Shown: positions 32,833 to 42,149, counted from the first letter of the stretch. The stretch is 64,000 nucleotides of DNA from Bacillota bacterium (GCA_021781745.1 JAJXWH010000030.1:1-64000), one strand, 5' to 3'. The notes: generated by a model not told the origin, from the letters alone. Made by a program: numbers and translations.

Positions 32833-34014
32833 TTATACAGAAATCTTTTGATATTGGTTTTCTATTAAGAGCAAATCTTTATACAATTCTTCTACTTTAT
32901 TAGCAAAATATTCTGCCGAAAACTTTTCCGTTGATTTTACAGCCCCAATAGATAAACTCTCTTTTTTTGATTTATTATAAAGAATAGAATCCAGATATCT
33001 TATAAAATCTTCTTCATTATGGAATGCATATCCATTAATACTATCCTTTAATACACCCTCTAAACATTTATCGACTTTTGCCACAACTGGCACTCCTGAA
33101 GCTAGTGCCTCAATATAAGTAAGCCCTTGAGTTTCACTTTGTGATGCACTTACAAAAACATCTCCTATTTGATAATACATACCAATATCACTCCATGGTC
33201 TTTCACCTACAAATATTGTCTTTTTATCAATTCCAAACTCCCTTGTCTTTTCTTCTAAAATATCTTTTTCTGGACCATCCCCAATTAGTACAAATTTAAC
33301 ATCTACCTTATATTTTAAATAAGATTTCATGGTCGTTAAAATTTCTTCAATATTTTTCTCTTTTGCTAATCTTCCAATGTAAAGTAAAACCTTATCTTTT
33401 TCTTCTATTCCTAGATTACTACGTAAGTTTTGTACTTCATCTGAATTGAAGTTATATTTAGAAAATTTGTTGAGTTCTATACCTGTAGGAATAACTGAAA
33501 TATCTTGTTTTACATTATAAGATAAAAGTAATTCCTTTACTTTATTCGTAGGTACAATTACTTTATCGGCAGAGTTACAAAAGTTTATACTTATTTTTCT
33601 TACAGCCATTTTTGCAATCGGATCAAATATTCCCAATTTTCCTATATAGTGTGTGTAATCTTCATATATAGTGTGATATGTGTGTAAAAAGGGAATATTT
33701 AATTCTCTAGCCATAGTTCTCCCAAAAATACCCAAAGAAAATTCTGTGTGAGTGTGAATCACATCAAGACCTAATCTTTTTATAGTCTTTGATAAACGTG
33801 GATTATAGAACATTCCAACACGTCTTGCACTTATAAAAGGAATACTTGGCACTCTGTATACATTTATTTCTTCACCCTCTGCTTTAGGATCTGTAGTTGT
33901 AAATACATACACTTGATGTCCTCTCATTTCAAGATTTTTTTTAAGCATTAATACAGAAGTTGCTACTCCATTTATCTGTGGATAATATGTGTCAGTAAAA
34001 AGTCCTATTTTCAT
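32833..34014 (-). CDS. GT4-family glycosyltransferase (b), diacylglycerol glucosyltransferase-like
   Basis: A 393-residue GT-B enzyme beginning KIGLFTDTYYPQINGVATSV, the typical start of 1,2-diacylglycerol 3-alpha-glucosyltransferases and mannosyltransferases. IHTHTEFSLGIFGRTMA forms the acceptor region, LLYIGRLAKEKNIEEILTTM starts the C-terminal domain, and SETQGLTYIEALASGVPVV holds the E-x7-E motif. It probably makes glycolipids or lipoteichoic-acid anchors. The ATG at 34012-34014 lies eight bases from AAGGAG; GTG 34023 and ATG 34020 upstream are too close to it. Confidence 0.85.
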   Translation of the reverse strand: MKIGLFTDTYYPQINGVATSVLMLKKNLEMRGHQVYVFTTTDPKAEGEEINVYRVPSIPFISARRVGMFYNPRLSKTIKRLGLDVIHTHTEFSLGIFGRTMARELNIPFLHTYHTIYEDYTHYIGKLGIFDPIAKMAVRKISINFCNSADKVIVPTNKVKELLLSYNVKQDISVIPTGIELNKFSKYNFNSDEVQNLRSNLGIEEKDKVLLYIGRLAKEKNIEEILTTMKSYLKYKVDVKFVLIGDGPEKDILEEKTREFGIDKKTIFVGERPWSDIGMYYQIGDVFVSASQSETQGLTYIEALASGVPVVAKVDKCLEGVLKDSINGYAFHNEEDFIRYLDSILYNKSKKESLSIGAVKSTEKFSAEYFANKVEELYKDLLLIENQYQKISV

Positions 34015-34181
34015 TTTCATCACTCCTTATTTCTCTATCATAAATATAGTATAAATTAGAAAGGTAAAATAGAAAGAAATCAAAGTTAAACTATTTATAA
34101 ACTGAAAATATATTTTCTTCTAGATTTGAAAATCTGTTAACTTCTTAGCATTGAGGTATGTTCTTCTTGTAAGATGTGGTT

Positions 34182-35378
34182 CTATTGACTCTTTCTCATT
34201 ACATGTACAAAAGCAGCAATAACCTGCGTTATTATACCTATAGTACAAAAACCGTACCATCCAAATTTATTATACATAAATGAACCTAAGCATGATCCGA
34301 CAGCTCCTCCTAAGAATAGGGAAACCATATAAATTGAAGTAATTCTATTTCTTGCTTCTTCGCTTAACCTCTGAATTCTAGTCTGATTTGCAACATTACA
34401 AGAATTTACTCCCATATCAAGTAATATCAATCCCAATATCAATCCCCATACTTGAAATCCAAATACAATAAAACATAGATAAGAAACAAGGATAACTGCA
34501 ATATTAACACCGACTGTGAATTTTGCACCTTTTTTATCAGAAAGCCTTCCTGCCAAAGGTGCTAACATAGCTCCAGTTACACCAAGTAATCCAAACATTC
34601 CTACTATATTTGTATCGAAATTAAAGGCAGAACTTTGTAAATGAAACGTAAGCGTTGTCCATAATGCACTGAATGCAGCTAAAATCATTGCTCCATTTAT
34701 TGCAGCTTCCTTTATTACAGGAAATTTTTTGGGCAAGGCAGTCATTGACTTTAAAGACGAAATATAATTCATATTAGCATTTGCATTAGCTTCACATATT
34801 GGAAGCAGAACTTTTAATACTATAAAAAGACCTATCATAAAAAATACAGCAATAATATACATAGTTCTCCAATTAAAATATTTTCCAACTATTCCACTTA
34901 TAACTCTAGATAAAAGTACACCTATTAGAAGTCCACTCATTATATGTCCAATATTCTTTCCTCTTTCTGCTTCATTTGAAAGTTTTGCACATAACGGAAG
35001 TAAAAGCTGTGGAATTACAGATGTTGTTCCAATGGCCAAACAAGCTACCGCAGTAAGTGCAAAATTAGAAGAAAAATACATAATTAAAAGAGACAATGCC
35101 GATAAAAAAAGCATGATCAATATTAATTTCTTTCGTTCTACAAGATCTGCAAGTGGCAAAATCAGAAATAATCCTAATGCATATCCTGTTTGTGTAAGGG
35201 TTGCAAGTAATCCTGCACTAGCCTGTGTAATGTGATAATAATCAGCTATCTTATCCAATAACGGTTGAATATAATAAATATTAGCTACTGCTATCCCACT
35301 TGCTGCTGCCATAAGTGCAATCAGCCTGCCATTTAACTGTGGTAATTCATTAGTTATATTTTTATTTGCAACTTCCAT
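34182..35378 (-). CDS. MFS transporter (drug-exporter type)
   Basis: A 398-residue major facilitator with twelve hydrophobic segments. Motif A-like GYALGLFLILPLADLVERKK lies between helices 2 and 3, and its second-half copy MLAPLAGRLSDKKGAK between 8 and 9. The N-terminal SGIAVANIYYIQPLLDKIAD is typical of the YnfM/AraJ-like inner-membrane exporter group. It follows the TrmB regulator gene by 17 bases, so this is a regulator-exporter operon; the substrate is unknown. Confidence 0.87.
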   Translation of the reverse strand: MEVANKNITNELPQLNGRLIALMAAASGIAVANIYYIQPLLDKIADYYHITQASAGLLATLTQTGYALGLFLILPLADLVERKKLILIMLFLSALSLLIMYFSSNFALTAVACLAIGTTSVIPQLLLPLCAKLSNEAERGKNIGHIMSGLLIGVLLSRVISGIVGKYFNWRTMYIIAVFFMIGLFIVLKVLLPICEANANANMNYISSLKSMTALPKKFPVIKEAAINGAMILAAFSALWTTLTFHLQSSAFNFDTNIVGMFGLLGVTGAMLAPLAGRLSDKKGAKFTVGVNIAVILVSYLCFIVFGFQVWGLILGLILLDMGVNSCNVANQTRIQRLSEEARNRITSIYMVSLFLGGAVGSCLGSFMYNKFGWYGFCTIGIITQVIAAFVHVMRKSQ

Positions 35379-35395
35379 AGTTTTCTCCTCTTTTC

Positions 35396-36196
35396 TTAAT
35401 TTACATTTTTTATATTAGATACAATTTCTTTCATCATAAGTGATAATTTTTCCTCAATTTCTTTATCTGTTATCAGGCGATTAACTAAAATGTCATGCAA
35501 CATGTAATCTTCCATAAGATAAATATGAGTTGTATCTTCTGTATAAAATGCGTCTCTATCTACCTCAGCAGAATAGCCATAAAGTAGTTTTTTGCTATCT
35601 ACTGAAAGAACAAACCATGGTATATTTTCTATAGTATTATGTGTTTTATTTCTTGAGTGCTTCTCAATACCTTCAATAGGATTGTCAATCTCATGACTGC
35701 TTCCTAAAACTTTGCACCCTCGTTTTTTACACTCCTTTAGCTCTGGAAGTAACAGTTCGTACATATGACTCCACACAGAAACTATTACATGATGTTTTGC
35801 TTCTTTTAGTAACTGCCTACAGTAAGCTGATATATTTTCCATCCCTTTTACTGTGAAAACGTAGATATCCTGTTTTTTACCTTCCTCTTCTAAATCTCCT
35901 AGGTCAGTTTTTACTTCTTCATAATCATTTTCCCATTCTTTTTTTATTCTCTCTAAAAAAATCTTACTAGGTACTGGCGTGTAAATCTTTATATTTTCAC
36001 TACTTTCTTCAACCATTGCCAGTCCACGGTTAGTTATTGATTCCAAAATATCATAAATTCTAGCTCTTGGTATGCCAGATTCTTTACTGATTCTGTAGGC
36101 ATTAGCTGTTCCTGTTTTTAATAAACCTATATACGCTTTAGCTTCATAAAGATTTAGACCAAATTTTTGTAATTTATCAAATAAGGACTCTTTCAT
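35396..36196 (-). CDS. TrmB-family transcriptional regulator
   Basis: A 266-residue regulator: N-terminal winged helix-turn-helix (LYEAKAYIGLLKTGTANAYR, then ISKESGIPRARIYDILE, about residues 16-55) and a C-terminal phospholipase-D-like effector domain (KHHVIVSVWSHMYELLLPEL). TrmB proteins bind sugars or other ligands; bacterial members with an adjacent MFS gene usually regulate it. Its promoter is overlapped by a direct repeat (36228-36262) consistent with autoregulation. Confidence 0.87.
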   Translation of the reverse strand: MKESLFDKLQKFGLNLYEAKAYIGLLKTGTANAYRISKESGIPRARIYDILESITNRGLAMVEESSENIKIYTPVPSKIFLERIKKEWENDYEEVKTDLGDLEEEGKKQDIYVFTVKGMENISAYCRQLLKEAKHHVIVSVWSHMYELLLPELKECKKRGCKVLGSSHEIDNPIEGIEKHSRNKTHNTIENIPWFVLSVDSKKLLYGYSAEVDRDAFYTEDTTHIYLMEDYMLHDILVNRLITDKEIEEKLSLMMKEIVSNIKNVN

Positions 36197-36227
36197 CTTT
36201 CTTTAACTTCTCCTTTCAATGGCGATC

Positions 36228-36278
36228 ATATTTAGTAACTACTACAATAGTAACTATACTACTGCTATATATATTTGT
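36228..36278 (-). promoter_or_regulatory. TrmB-MFS promoter with direct repeat
   Basis: On the minus strand TTGACA and TATAGT are 17 bases apart, and GTAGTATAGTTACTA is followed two bases later by GTAGTAGTTACTA, overlapping the -10 and start region. Likely operator of the TrmB protein. Confidence 0.7.
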
Positions 36279-36324
36279 CAATTCGCATTTTAAGAAAAAA
36301 ATAGAAAGGATACCTTAGAAATAC

Positions 36325-36367
36325 AAAAATACTTACCATATTTGATTTTTATATGGTAAGTATTTTC
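36325..36367 (-). terminator. Terminator of the persulfide reductase operon
   Basis: AATACTTACCATAT and its exact complement ATATGGTAAGTATT flank a short loop; TTTTT follows on the minus strand. It lies about 100 bases past the stop at 36466. Confidence 0.85.
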
Positions 36368-36465
36368 TAGTAATTCTTTATCTAATTATAGTAAATTTAT
36401 CACTAACTTATGATATGGTTCACCCTTTATTATCCTAAACTTCTTCCTAAAATAAGTCTACAAAT

Positions 36466-36825
36466 TCACCTTGTATACTCTTTCAAAATATCATAGGTGT
36501 ATTTTATTATTTCATCACAAGTCACACCTTTTTTCTTTAATTCAATACATTCGAGAGTACCATACTTTTCTTTAACCTTACTTATTATGTCTTTTGTAAG
36601 TATTCTTGAATTGTTTTTTTCACCGCTTGTATTTCTGCCTTTTAGAGCTCCCACAGCCATAAGAGTTCCCGTAATTGCTCCGCAAGTGCTTCCTACAGTC
36701 ATACCGCCACCGAAAGGACTTGCTATTGATACTGGAATATCCAAATTTGTATCTTCATTAAACGCCTTAATAATTGATTCTGCGCAGTTGTAACCTTCTT
36801 TATGAAATTCTAATACTTTTTCCAT
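36466..36825 (-). CDS. C_GCAxxG_C_C family redox protein (copy 2)
   Basis: A 119-residue member of the same family as 13588-14046, with GYNCAESI (Cys14), the glycine-rich FGGGMTVGSTCGAITG core and later cysteines in LECIELKKK and VTCDEII. It follows the CoA-disulfide reductase gene by 29 bases and is followed by a strong terminator, so it is the second gene of that operon. This links the family to thiol or persulfide chemistry in this organism. Confidence 0.87.
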   Translation of the reverse strand: MEKVLEFHKEGYNCAESIIKAFNEDTNLDIPVSIASPFGGGMTVGSTCGAITGTLMAVGALKGRNTSGEKNNSRILTKDIISKVKEKYGTLECIELKKKGVTCDEIIKYTYDILKEYTR

Positions 36826-36854
36826 TTTATATTCTCCCCCACAAATTATATTTT

Positions 36855-38555
36855 TTATCTAAAATTATATTTAGTAACAATACTTTCTCTATTCTTTGTT
36901 TTATCATTAAAGTATTCATAAAATGATAATGCCAAAAAGCTTCCTGTTATATTATAAACATTATTGAATCCTAAATTTTGTAATGCTAAAGTCGCATTGT
37001 AGCTTCTTTGACCAGTTCTACAATGTAAATATACTGGTTTATCCTTTGGTATCTCACTTATTCTATCTCTTATTTCACTTAATGGAATATTAATTGAATT
37101 TTTAATATGTCCATTATCATATTCTCCTCTTTCTCTTACGTCTATTATATAAGCATTATGCTCAACAAGTCCCCTAACTAAATCTACATTGACTTGTTTA
37201 AAATCTCCATTTAAAAGATTTGATCCAACATATCCTGCATAATTAACAACATCTTTTGCTGTTGCAAATGGTGGTGCATAGCATAATTCTAAATCTTTTA
37301 AATCTTCTACAGTTCCACCAAATTTAATAGCTGTAGCAATTACATCAATTCTCTTAGTAACATCCCCTTTACCTATAGCTTGAGCTCCTAAAATCTTTCC
37401 TGTTGGAACTTCATATAATAATTTCAAATGTACAGGAGATGAGTTAGGCATGATTCCTACCTTATCTGTAAGTATTACTCTTACAACATCATACTTAATC
37501 TTTATATTAAGTACACTTATAAGGGCCTCATTTAAACCTGTGGACGCTCCATTATAATCAAAAACTTTTATAGCAGATGAACCAATATATCCTTTATTTA
37601 ATCCTTTCTTTCCATTCATATGATCTGCAACAGATCTGGCTTGTTTTTGAGCTGGACCTGCAAGGGATAATTTTACATTAGAATGAGTTAATGAATTATA
37701 AACTTCTATTGCATCTCCAACTGCATAAATGTCATCATCATTTGTCCTGTAATTTGTATCTACCTTTATTGCTCCAGTTTCACCAATGTCTAATTCAGCT
37801 TCTTTTGCTAAAGCTGTTTCTGGCGACACTCCTATAGCCATTACAACAACCTTTGCATTTATTTCTTTACCTGAAGATAATATCACCTTATCTTTATCGA
37901 ACTTTTCAACTTTATCGCCAACAACTAAATTTATTCCATTATCATAGATTTCTTTATGAAATATTTGAATCATATCATAATCAAAAGGTCTTAATATTTG
38001 GTCAGTTGCTTCTATTAAAGAAACATTACAGCCAGCCTCTCTTAAGTTTTCTGCTGCTTCAACGCCTATATATCCACCACCAATAACTGCTATATCTTTT
38101 GCATCAAGAGATTTAACATATTTATTTAACTTATCTATATCAACAACATTTCTTATTGTAAAAACATTCACTTCTTCAATTCCAGAAATATTAGGCACAA
38201 TTGGATTAGCTCCTGGAGATAATACTAACTTATCATAGTTTTCTTCATATGTTTCACCAGTCTCTAAATTTTTAACTGTTACATACTTCTCTTTCTTGTT
38301 TATTGATAAAACCTCATTATTTACTCTTGCCTTAATATTATATTGAACAAGGAACTTTTCTGGACTCATTAAAACTAATTTATCCGCTTCATCTATTACA
38401 CCACTTAAATGATAAGGAAGTGCACAATTTGAAAAAGATACATGAGGTCCTCTTTCAAACATTATAATTTCGTCTTCTTCACTAAGTCTTCTAAGTCTTG
38501 CAGCAGCTGATGCGCCCCCTGCAACTCCTCCAACTATTAATATTTTCTTCTTCAT
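36855..38555 (-). CDS. CoA-disulfide / NADH-dependent persulfide reductase with rhodanese domain
   Basis: A 566-residue flavoprotein. GGVAGGASAAARLRRLSE is the FAD Rossmann motif (about residues 9-26), SFSNCALPYHLSG holds the single redox-active cysteine (Cys43) typical of CoADR, and VIGGYIGVEAAENL is the NAD(P)H motif near 160. After residue about 450 a rhodanese domain follows with the CRTGQRS active-site loop. CoADR-RHD fusions reduce CoA-persulfide or polysulfide and are placed in sulfur metabolism. A CRP/FNR-like palindrome lies at about -41 of its promoter (38689-38707). AAGGAGG before the ATG. Confidence 0.92.
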   Translation of the reverse strand: MKKKILIVGGVAGGASAAARLRRLSEEDEIIMFERGPHVSFSNCALPYHLSGVIDEADKLVLMSPEKFLVQYNIKARVNNEVLSINKKEKYVTVKNLETGETYEENYDKLVLSPGANPIVPNISGIEEVNVFTIRNVVDIDKLNKYVKSLDAKDIAVIGGGYIGVEAAENLREAGCNVSLIEATDQILRPFDYDMIQIFHKEIYDNGINLVVGDKVEKFDKDKVILSSGKEINAKVVVMAIGVSPETALAKEAELDIGETGAIKVDTNYRTNDDDIYAVGDAIEVYNSLTHSNVKLSLAGPAQKQARSVADHMNGKKGLNKGYIGSSAIKVFDYNGASTGLNEALISVLNIKIKYDVVRVILTDKVGIMPNSSPVHLKLLYEVPTGKILGAQAIGKGDVTKRIDVIATAIKFGGTVEDLKDLELCYAPPFATAKDVVNYAGYVGSNLLNGDFKQVNVDLVRGLVEHNAYIIDVRERGEYDNGHIKNSINIPLSEIRDRISEIPKDKPVYLHCRTGQRSYNATLALQNLGFNNVYNITGSFLALSFYEYFNDKTKNRESIVTKYNFR

Positions 38556-38663
38556 AACATTTACCTCCTTGTAATTCTAATTTATAAATATTACATTCTC
38601 TTTTATATATAATCGTATAAAATTTTATTTTACTTATCCTCCAGGTACTTCCTCTATGATTTT

Positions 38664-38707
38664 ATTATATATAAATCTTTTAAAAATTTATGTGATTTAG
38701 TTACACA
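38664..38707 (-). promoter_or_regulatory. Promoter with CRP/FNR-like palindrome (CoADR gene)
   Basis: On the minus strand TGTGTAACTAAATCACATA (38689-38707) is an imperfect palindrome with TGT..ACA arms, 19 bases upstream of TATAAT (38664-38669). The palindrome centre falls at about -41 from the predicted start, the classical class II activator position. The twin element upstream of the free rhodanese gene has the same spacing. Confidence 0.7.
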
Positions 38708-38854
38708 CAAATAATTCTGCAAAAAAAGAGAGATCAAACAAATTTAAGTTTCCCTCTCTCTAGTAATAAAATTCTAATTTTTATTATGATAATAAACAAA
38801 ATATAAATCTATAATGATAACCATTAAAATAATTAATAGTTATTAGTAATTATT

Positions 38855-38883
38855 AAAGGCACCTAACCTATTTAGGTACCTTT
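38855..38883 (-). terminator. Hairpin after the rhodanese gene
   Basis: AAAGGCACCTAA and TTTAGGTACCTTT pair with one mismatch just past the stop at 38926. A second, weaker A/G-rich hairpin lies at about 38725-38762. The 38556-38925 gap otherwise holds only the promoter described above. Confidence 0.6.
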
Positions 38884-38925
38884 ATTTTAAGTAGTTTATA
38901 TTTCTAATCGTTAATAAATTTTCAC

Positions 38926-39246
38926 TTATTTTCTTTTAGTTCCTACATATGACCCCATTCCCCCTGCAACATTAACAACATCAAATCCTTGACTTTTAAG
39001 ACTGTTGCAAGCTCTTGCACTTCTTCCACCTGACTGACACATTATGTAATATTCTTTGCTTTTATTTAAATATTTTTCCGGGTCATTTAAAAGTTCGCCC
39101 ATCGGAATATTTTTTGCACTTTTTATACTTCCACCTGCATACTCATATTTTTCTCTTATATCAATCAGTTCAACTTTTCCAATTAAATTATCAATGTCAT
39201 TTACATTAATAACCTTACCTTCATCTCTCTTTAAAAATCCAAACAT
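38926..39246 (-). CDS. Single-domain rhodanese (sulfurtransferase)
   Basis: A 106-residue rhodanese-fold protein with the conserved IDIREKYEYAGGSI strand (about 31-44) and the active-site loop CQSGGRS, whose Cys accepts a sulfane sulfur. The short size and GxR-S loop match cytosolic GlpE/PspE-like enzymes. It stands alone but shares a promoter design with the CoADR-rhodanese fusion, suggesting co-regulated persulfide metabolism. AGAAGGAGGAG supports the start. Confidence 0.9.
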   Translation of the reverse strand: MFGFLKRDEGKVINVNDIDNLIGKVELIDIREKYEYAGGSIKSAKNIPMGELLNDPEKYLNKSKEYYIMCQSGGRSARACNSLKSQGFDVVNVAGGMGSYVGTKRK

Positions 39247-39270
39247 TTTAACTCCTCCTTCTATGATTTT

Positions 39271-39314
39271 ATTATATACTAGTATTTCACAAACATATGT
39301 GATTTAGTCACATA
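39271..39314 (-). promoter_or_regulatory. Promoter with CRP/FNR-like palindrome (rhodanese gene)
   Basis: On the minus strand TATGTGACTAAATCACATA (39296-39314) is a perfect 19-base palindrome with TGTGA and TCACA half-sites, ending 19 bases before TATAAT (39271-39276). Same geometry as the site at 38664-38707. Confidence 0.75.
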
Positions 39315-39469
39315 CATGGAATACCTCATAAAAGGAAAATAGACTACTTTTATTCTCCCTCTTCTCATTATCAAATTGTTAAAAACATAAATTTCTTAAT
39401 TTAGTTATCATCTTGCCTTTACTCAAAAATGAAATATATAAAACAACAATAAAATGTTATGCTTATTCT

Positions 39470-40288
39470 TTAAAATGCCATAAAAAATATTCTTACTCCT
39501 ACAATAGCTAATGCAACTGCGAGACTTCTAATTATTGCTACTCCATGAATTTTATTTGAAAGTTTCGCACCTAACTGTGCTCCAAATAATACTCCAATGG
39601 ATAATGCCGCTGTTTGTATTACACTGGATTGAAGTACCCCATTTACAATGTGAACTACAGTTCCAGATAGTGACATTACTGCTAAAACAAAATGTGATGT
39701 AGCTGTTGCAATATGAACTGGATAATTTAATATATTAACGAGCACTGGAACATGTATTATTCCTCCTCCTATGCCTAAAAAACTGGACATAAATCCTACA
39801 AAAACACTTACGATAATTCCAATTATGGGATTGTAGGAAAATGTATGTTCAATGCCTTCAATATCTGTTACAGTTCTTGTAATATAACCATTCTTAACTA
39901 CTAAATTGTTTTCCATTTTTTCTTTTTTAGTCCTCAATATCAAGAATATAGATACAATAACTAATATTACACCAAATATTCCATTAAAAAGCCTCCTCGG
40001 TACATATGATGTTATTACTGATCCGAGTATTGATCCAGGAAGGGTTGCTATTGCAAAAATTATTCCTGATTTATAATCAATACGTTTCATCCTAGAATAG
40101 GCAAAAGAACCAGAAAGCGCATTAAAAAACACCACTGCAAGAGAAATACTAGTTATTGTATCAGGACTCTTGTCAGGATATAATAGCAATAAAATAGGTA
40201 CTAGTATAAACCCTCCACCAGCACCAATTAAAGTACCAAATGCTCCAACAAGAAACCCTAAAGGGATTAACCATACAAATTGTATCAA
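39470..40288 (-). CDS. TauE/SafE (sulfite/anion exporter) family membrane protein
   Basis: A 272-residue membrane protein with about eight hydrophobic segments. The first-half repeat has GFLVGAFGTLIGAGGGFILV and the second half has FVGFMSSFLGIGGGIIHVPV; the paired GxGGG motifs define the TauE/SafE fold. Family members export sulfite, sulfoacetate or other organic anions. With the rhodanese and persulfide reductase nearby, a role in disposing of sulfur oxyanions or thiols is a reasonable inference. It has its own promoter, which shares an unusual block with the ROK gene's promoter. Confidence 0.85.
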   Translation of the reverse strand: MIQFVWLIPLGFLVGAFGTLIGAGGGFILVPILLLLYPDKSPDTITSISLAVVFFNALSGSFAYSRMKRIDYKSGIIFAIATLPGSILGSVITSYVPRRLFNGIFGVILVIVSIFLILRTKKEKMENNLVVKNGYITRTVTDIEGIEHTFSYNPIIGIIVSVFVGFMSSFLGIGGGIIHVPVLVNILNYPVHIATATSHFVLAVMSLSGTVVHIVNGVLQSSVIQTAALSIGVLFGAQLGAKLSNKIHGVAIIRSLAVALAIVGVRIFFMAF

Positions 40289-40387
40289 TTTAAAAACCTT
40301 CTTTCATAACACTTATAATCTATATATTTAGGGAGGTCAATAAACCTCTCTATTTTATAAACAATTAATTCAATGCTTCTCATTTAT

Positions 40388-40421
40388 ATTATACTCCACT
40401 TTTGACCATTTTGGAAATAAG
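40388..40421 (-). promoter_or_regulatory. TauE promoter with block shared with the ROK gene
   Basis: Minus strand TTATTTCCAAAATGGTCAAA continues to TATAAT (40388-40393). Nearly the same block, TTATTTCCAAAGTGGTTAAA, precedes the -10 of the ROK gene at 43326-43362. A small hairpin (AGGGAGGT and ACCTCTCT, 40330-40353) lies in the leader; the rest of 40289-40590 is otherwise empty. Confidence 0.55.
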
Positions 40422-40540
40422 TTTTTATTTATATAATTTTTAATTCATGATTATTATTGCAAATCATCTAATAAATTAGAGTATTAAAAAATAATTAGTA
40501 TTTTGTTGAGTTAATTATGAAATTAAATTCAATTTCAAAA

Positions 40541-40580
40541 AAATAACAGACTTCATATATAAATACAAAGTCTGCTATTT
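40541..40580 (-). terminator. Terminator after the DUF4309 lipoprotein gene
   Basis: AAATAGCAGACTT and AAGTCTGTTATTT pair on the minus strand around a 14-base loop and are followed by TTT. It ends 11 bases from the stop at 40591. Confidence 0.85.
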
Positions 40581-40590
40581 CTATAATACA

Positions 40591-41313
40591 TTACCATTCT
40601 CTACCCGGATCACTTGCCATTGAATTAACTGTACCTTTGGGATATAAAACAGAATAATGATCTAATTTAGGGTTACTGTTACTATCATTAGGTGCCTTGA
40701 ATACAAATAAAATTTTAAAGTCTTCTCCTGATACATAACCTATAATTTTCTCACCATTATCTGTCACATCATGAGGAGGTGTTCCGAAAAAATCTTCAAC
40801 CATTGAAAGAGAAATTTGATCTAAACGTTCATCGAAAGATCTAATTTCAAAGATTCTACCGCCTTTATTAGATCCAAAAACCACTTTATTTTTCGAATAG
40901 GTGGAATAATTCCCCTTAGCATCTGCTACCCATTCTGATTTATCTGCTTTTCCAAGCTTCTCCTCAACCTCTTGTAAGTTAGAAGATTTAGCTTGAAAAT
41001 CAGAATTAATAATTTTTCCTTCTTGTGCCATTATCTTAATATCATTAAGAATACTTTTCTTTGAGTTGTCTTCAGATTTTGGGGATTCATTATCATTTCC
41101 ACTATTATCACCTGATTCAGATTGAACATTAGATGAGGCTGAAACTTTATCTTTACCTTGAATATTCTCGCTTTTATCCTGAGATGACTTATTTGAATTT
41201 GAACAGCCTACCACAATAGTTAAGGAAAGAAGTATCACAGCAACTAAAGTCAGTTTTTTATTAAATAACAACTTTATAAATTTTTTAGAGAATATAATAA
41301 TATTCCCATCCAC
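40591..41313 (-). CDS. DUF4309 (YjgB-like) lipoprotein
   Basis: A 240-residue protein. An N-terminal hydrophobic stretch ends in the lipobox VVGC (about residue 37), then a Ser/Asn/Asp-rich linker (about 40-85) and a C-terminal DUF4309 domain (SILNDIKIMAQEGKIINSDF, VVFGSNKGGRIFEIRSFDER, VEDFFGTPPHDV and YPKGTVNSMASDPG). B. subtilis YjgB is of this family; function unknown. The GTG at 41311-41313 is the most likely start, though GAGGAG is only three bases away. Confidence 0.8.
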   Translation of the reverse strand: MDGNIIIFSKKFIKLLFNKKLTLVAVILLSLTIVVGCSNSNKSSQDKSENIQGKDKVSASSNVQSESGDNSGNDNESPKSEDNSKKSILNDIKIMAQEGKIINSDFQAKSSNLQEVEEKLGKADKSEWVADAKGNYSTYSKNKVVFGSNKGGRIFEIRSFDERLDQISLSMVEDFFGTPPHDVTDNGEKIIGYVSGEDFKILFVFKAPNDSNSNPKLDHYSVLYPKGTVNSMASDPGREW

Positions 41314-41375
41314 AAACTCCTCGCATCCTTTCTTACTCTCTATTGATATATAAAATAATATAATCTATGTAATAA

Positions 41376-42149
41376 TTACATTCTTCCTTTACTTACTCTT
41401 CTATAATAATTGAAAAATAAAAACATTATCCATACAACTACTCCACTTAAGCTAACTAATTGAGCTATTCTAATACTTCCAAGCATTAAACTGTCAGTTC
41501 TCATTCCTTCAATTACGAATCTTCCTATAGAATACAAACCTATGTATGTAAAAAATACTATTCCATTCTTTTTGCTTTTCCTCAATAAAATCATTAAGAT
41601 TATAAACACCAATAAATCCCAAGTTGATTCATATAAAAAGGTAGGATTATAATATACTCCATTTATATTCATGCCTTTTTGAATAAACATTGGAAAATGC
41701 TTAATAAATTCATAACTTACCGCATCCCCATGAGCTTCTTGGTTAAAGAAATTTCCCCATCTTCCCAAGGCTTGAGCTAAAATAATTGAAGGAGCTGCAA
41801 CATCTGCAAATTTAATAAAACTTAATTTTTTAATTTTTGTATATATTAAAGCTGTTGATAATGCAAAAATAAGCCCTCCATGTATAGCGAGTCCGCCATT
41901 TCTTATATTAAATGCCTCAATAATATTATTTTTATAGTTATCAAATTCAAATATTACATAATAAAATCTTGCACCAATTATACCAATTGGAAGAGATAAC
42001 AGTACAACATTAAATAAATGATCATAATCAACATCTCTCCACTTACAATTGTAATTTGCTAAAAATATTCCTAGTGCCATTCCTGTTGCAATTAATATAC
42101 CATACCATCTTACGTCAAATCCCCCAATTGAGAATGCTGTTGGATTCAT
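41376..42149 (-). CDS. lgt: Prolipoprotein diacylglyceryl transferase
   Basis: A 257-residue integral membrane enzyme with about seven helices. The [12 protein letters not shown] signature (about residues 129-140), [18 protein letters not shown] near the N-terminus and the [17 protein letters not shown] loop are diagnostic. It transfers diacylglycerol from phosphatidylglycerol to the lipobox Cys of prolipoproteins such as ModA and the DUF4309 and DUF5050-like lipoproteins in this window. Essential-type housekeeping gene; an adjacent ROK gene precedes it by 20 bases. Confidence 0.95.
   Translation of the reverse strand: MNPTAFSIGGFDVRWYGILIATGMALGIFLANYNCKWRDVDYDHLFNVVLLSLPIGIIGARFYYVIFEFDNYKNNIIEAFNIRNGGLAIHGGLIFALSTALIYTKIKKLSFIKFADVAAPSIILAQALGRWGNFFNQEAHGDAVSYEFIKHFPMFIQKGMNINGVYYNPTFLYESTWDLLVFIILMILLRKSKKNGIVFFTYIGLYSIGRFVIEGMRTDSLMLGSIRIAQLVSLSGVVVWIMFLFFNYYRRVSKGRM

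Noticed and set aside
38855-38883. Inverted repeat as an insertion-sequence end
   Set aside because: Short hairpin right after a stop codon; no transposase or target duplication nearby.
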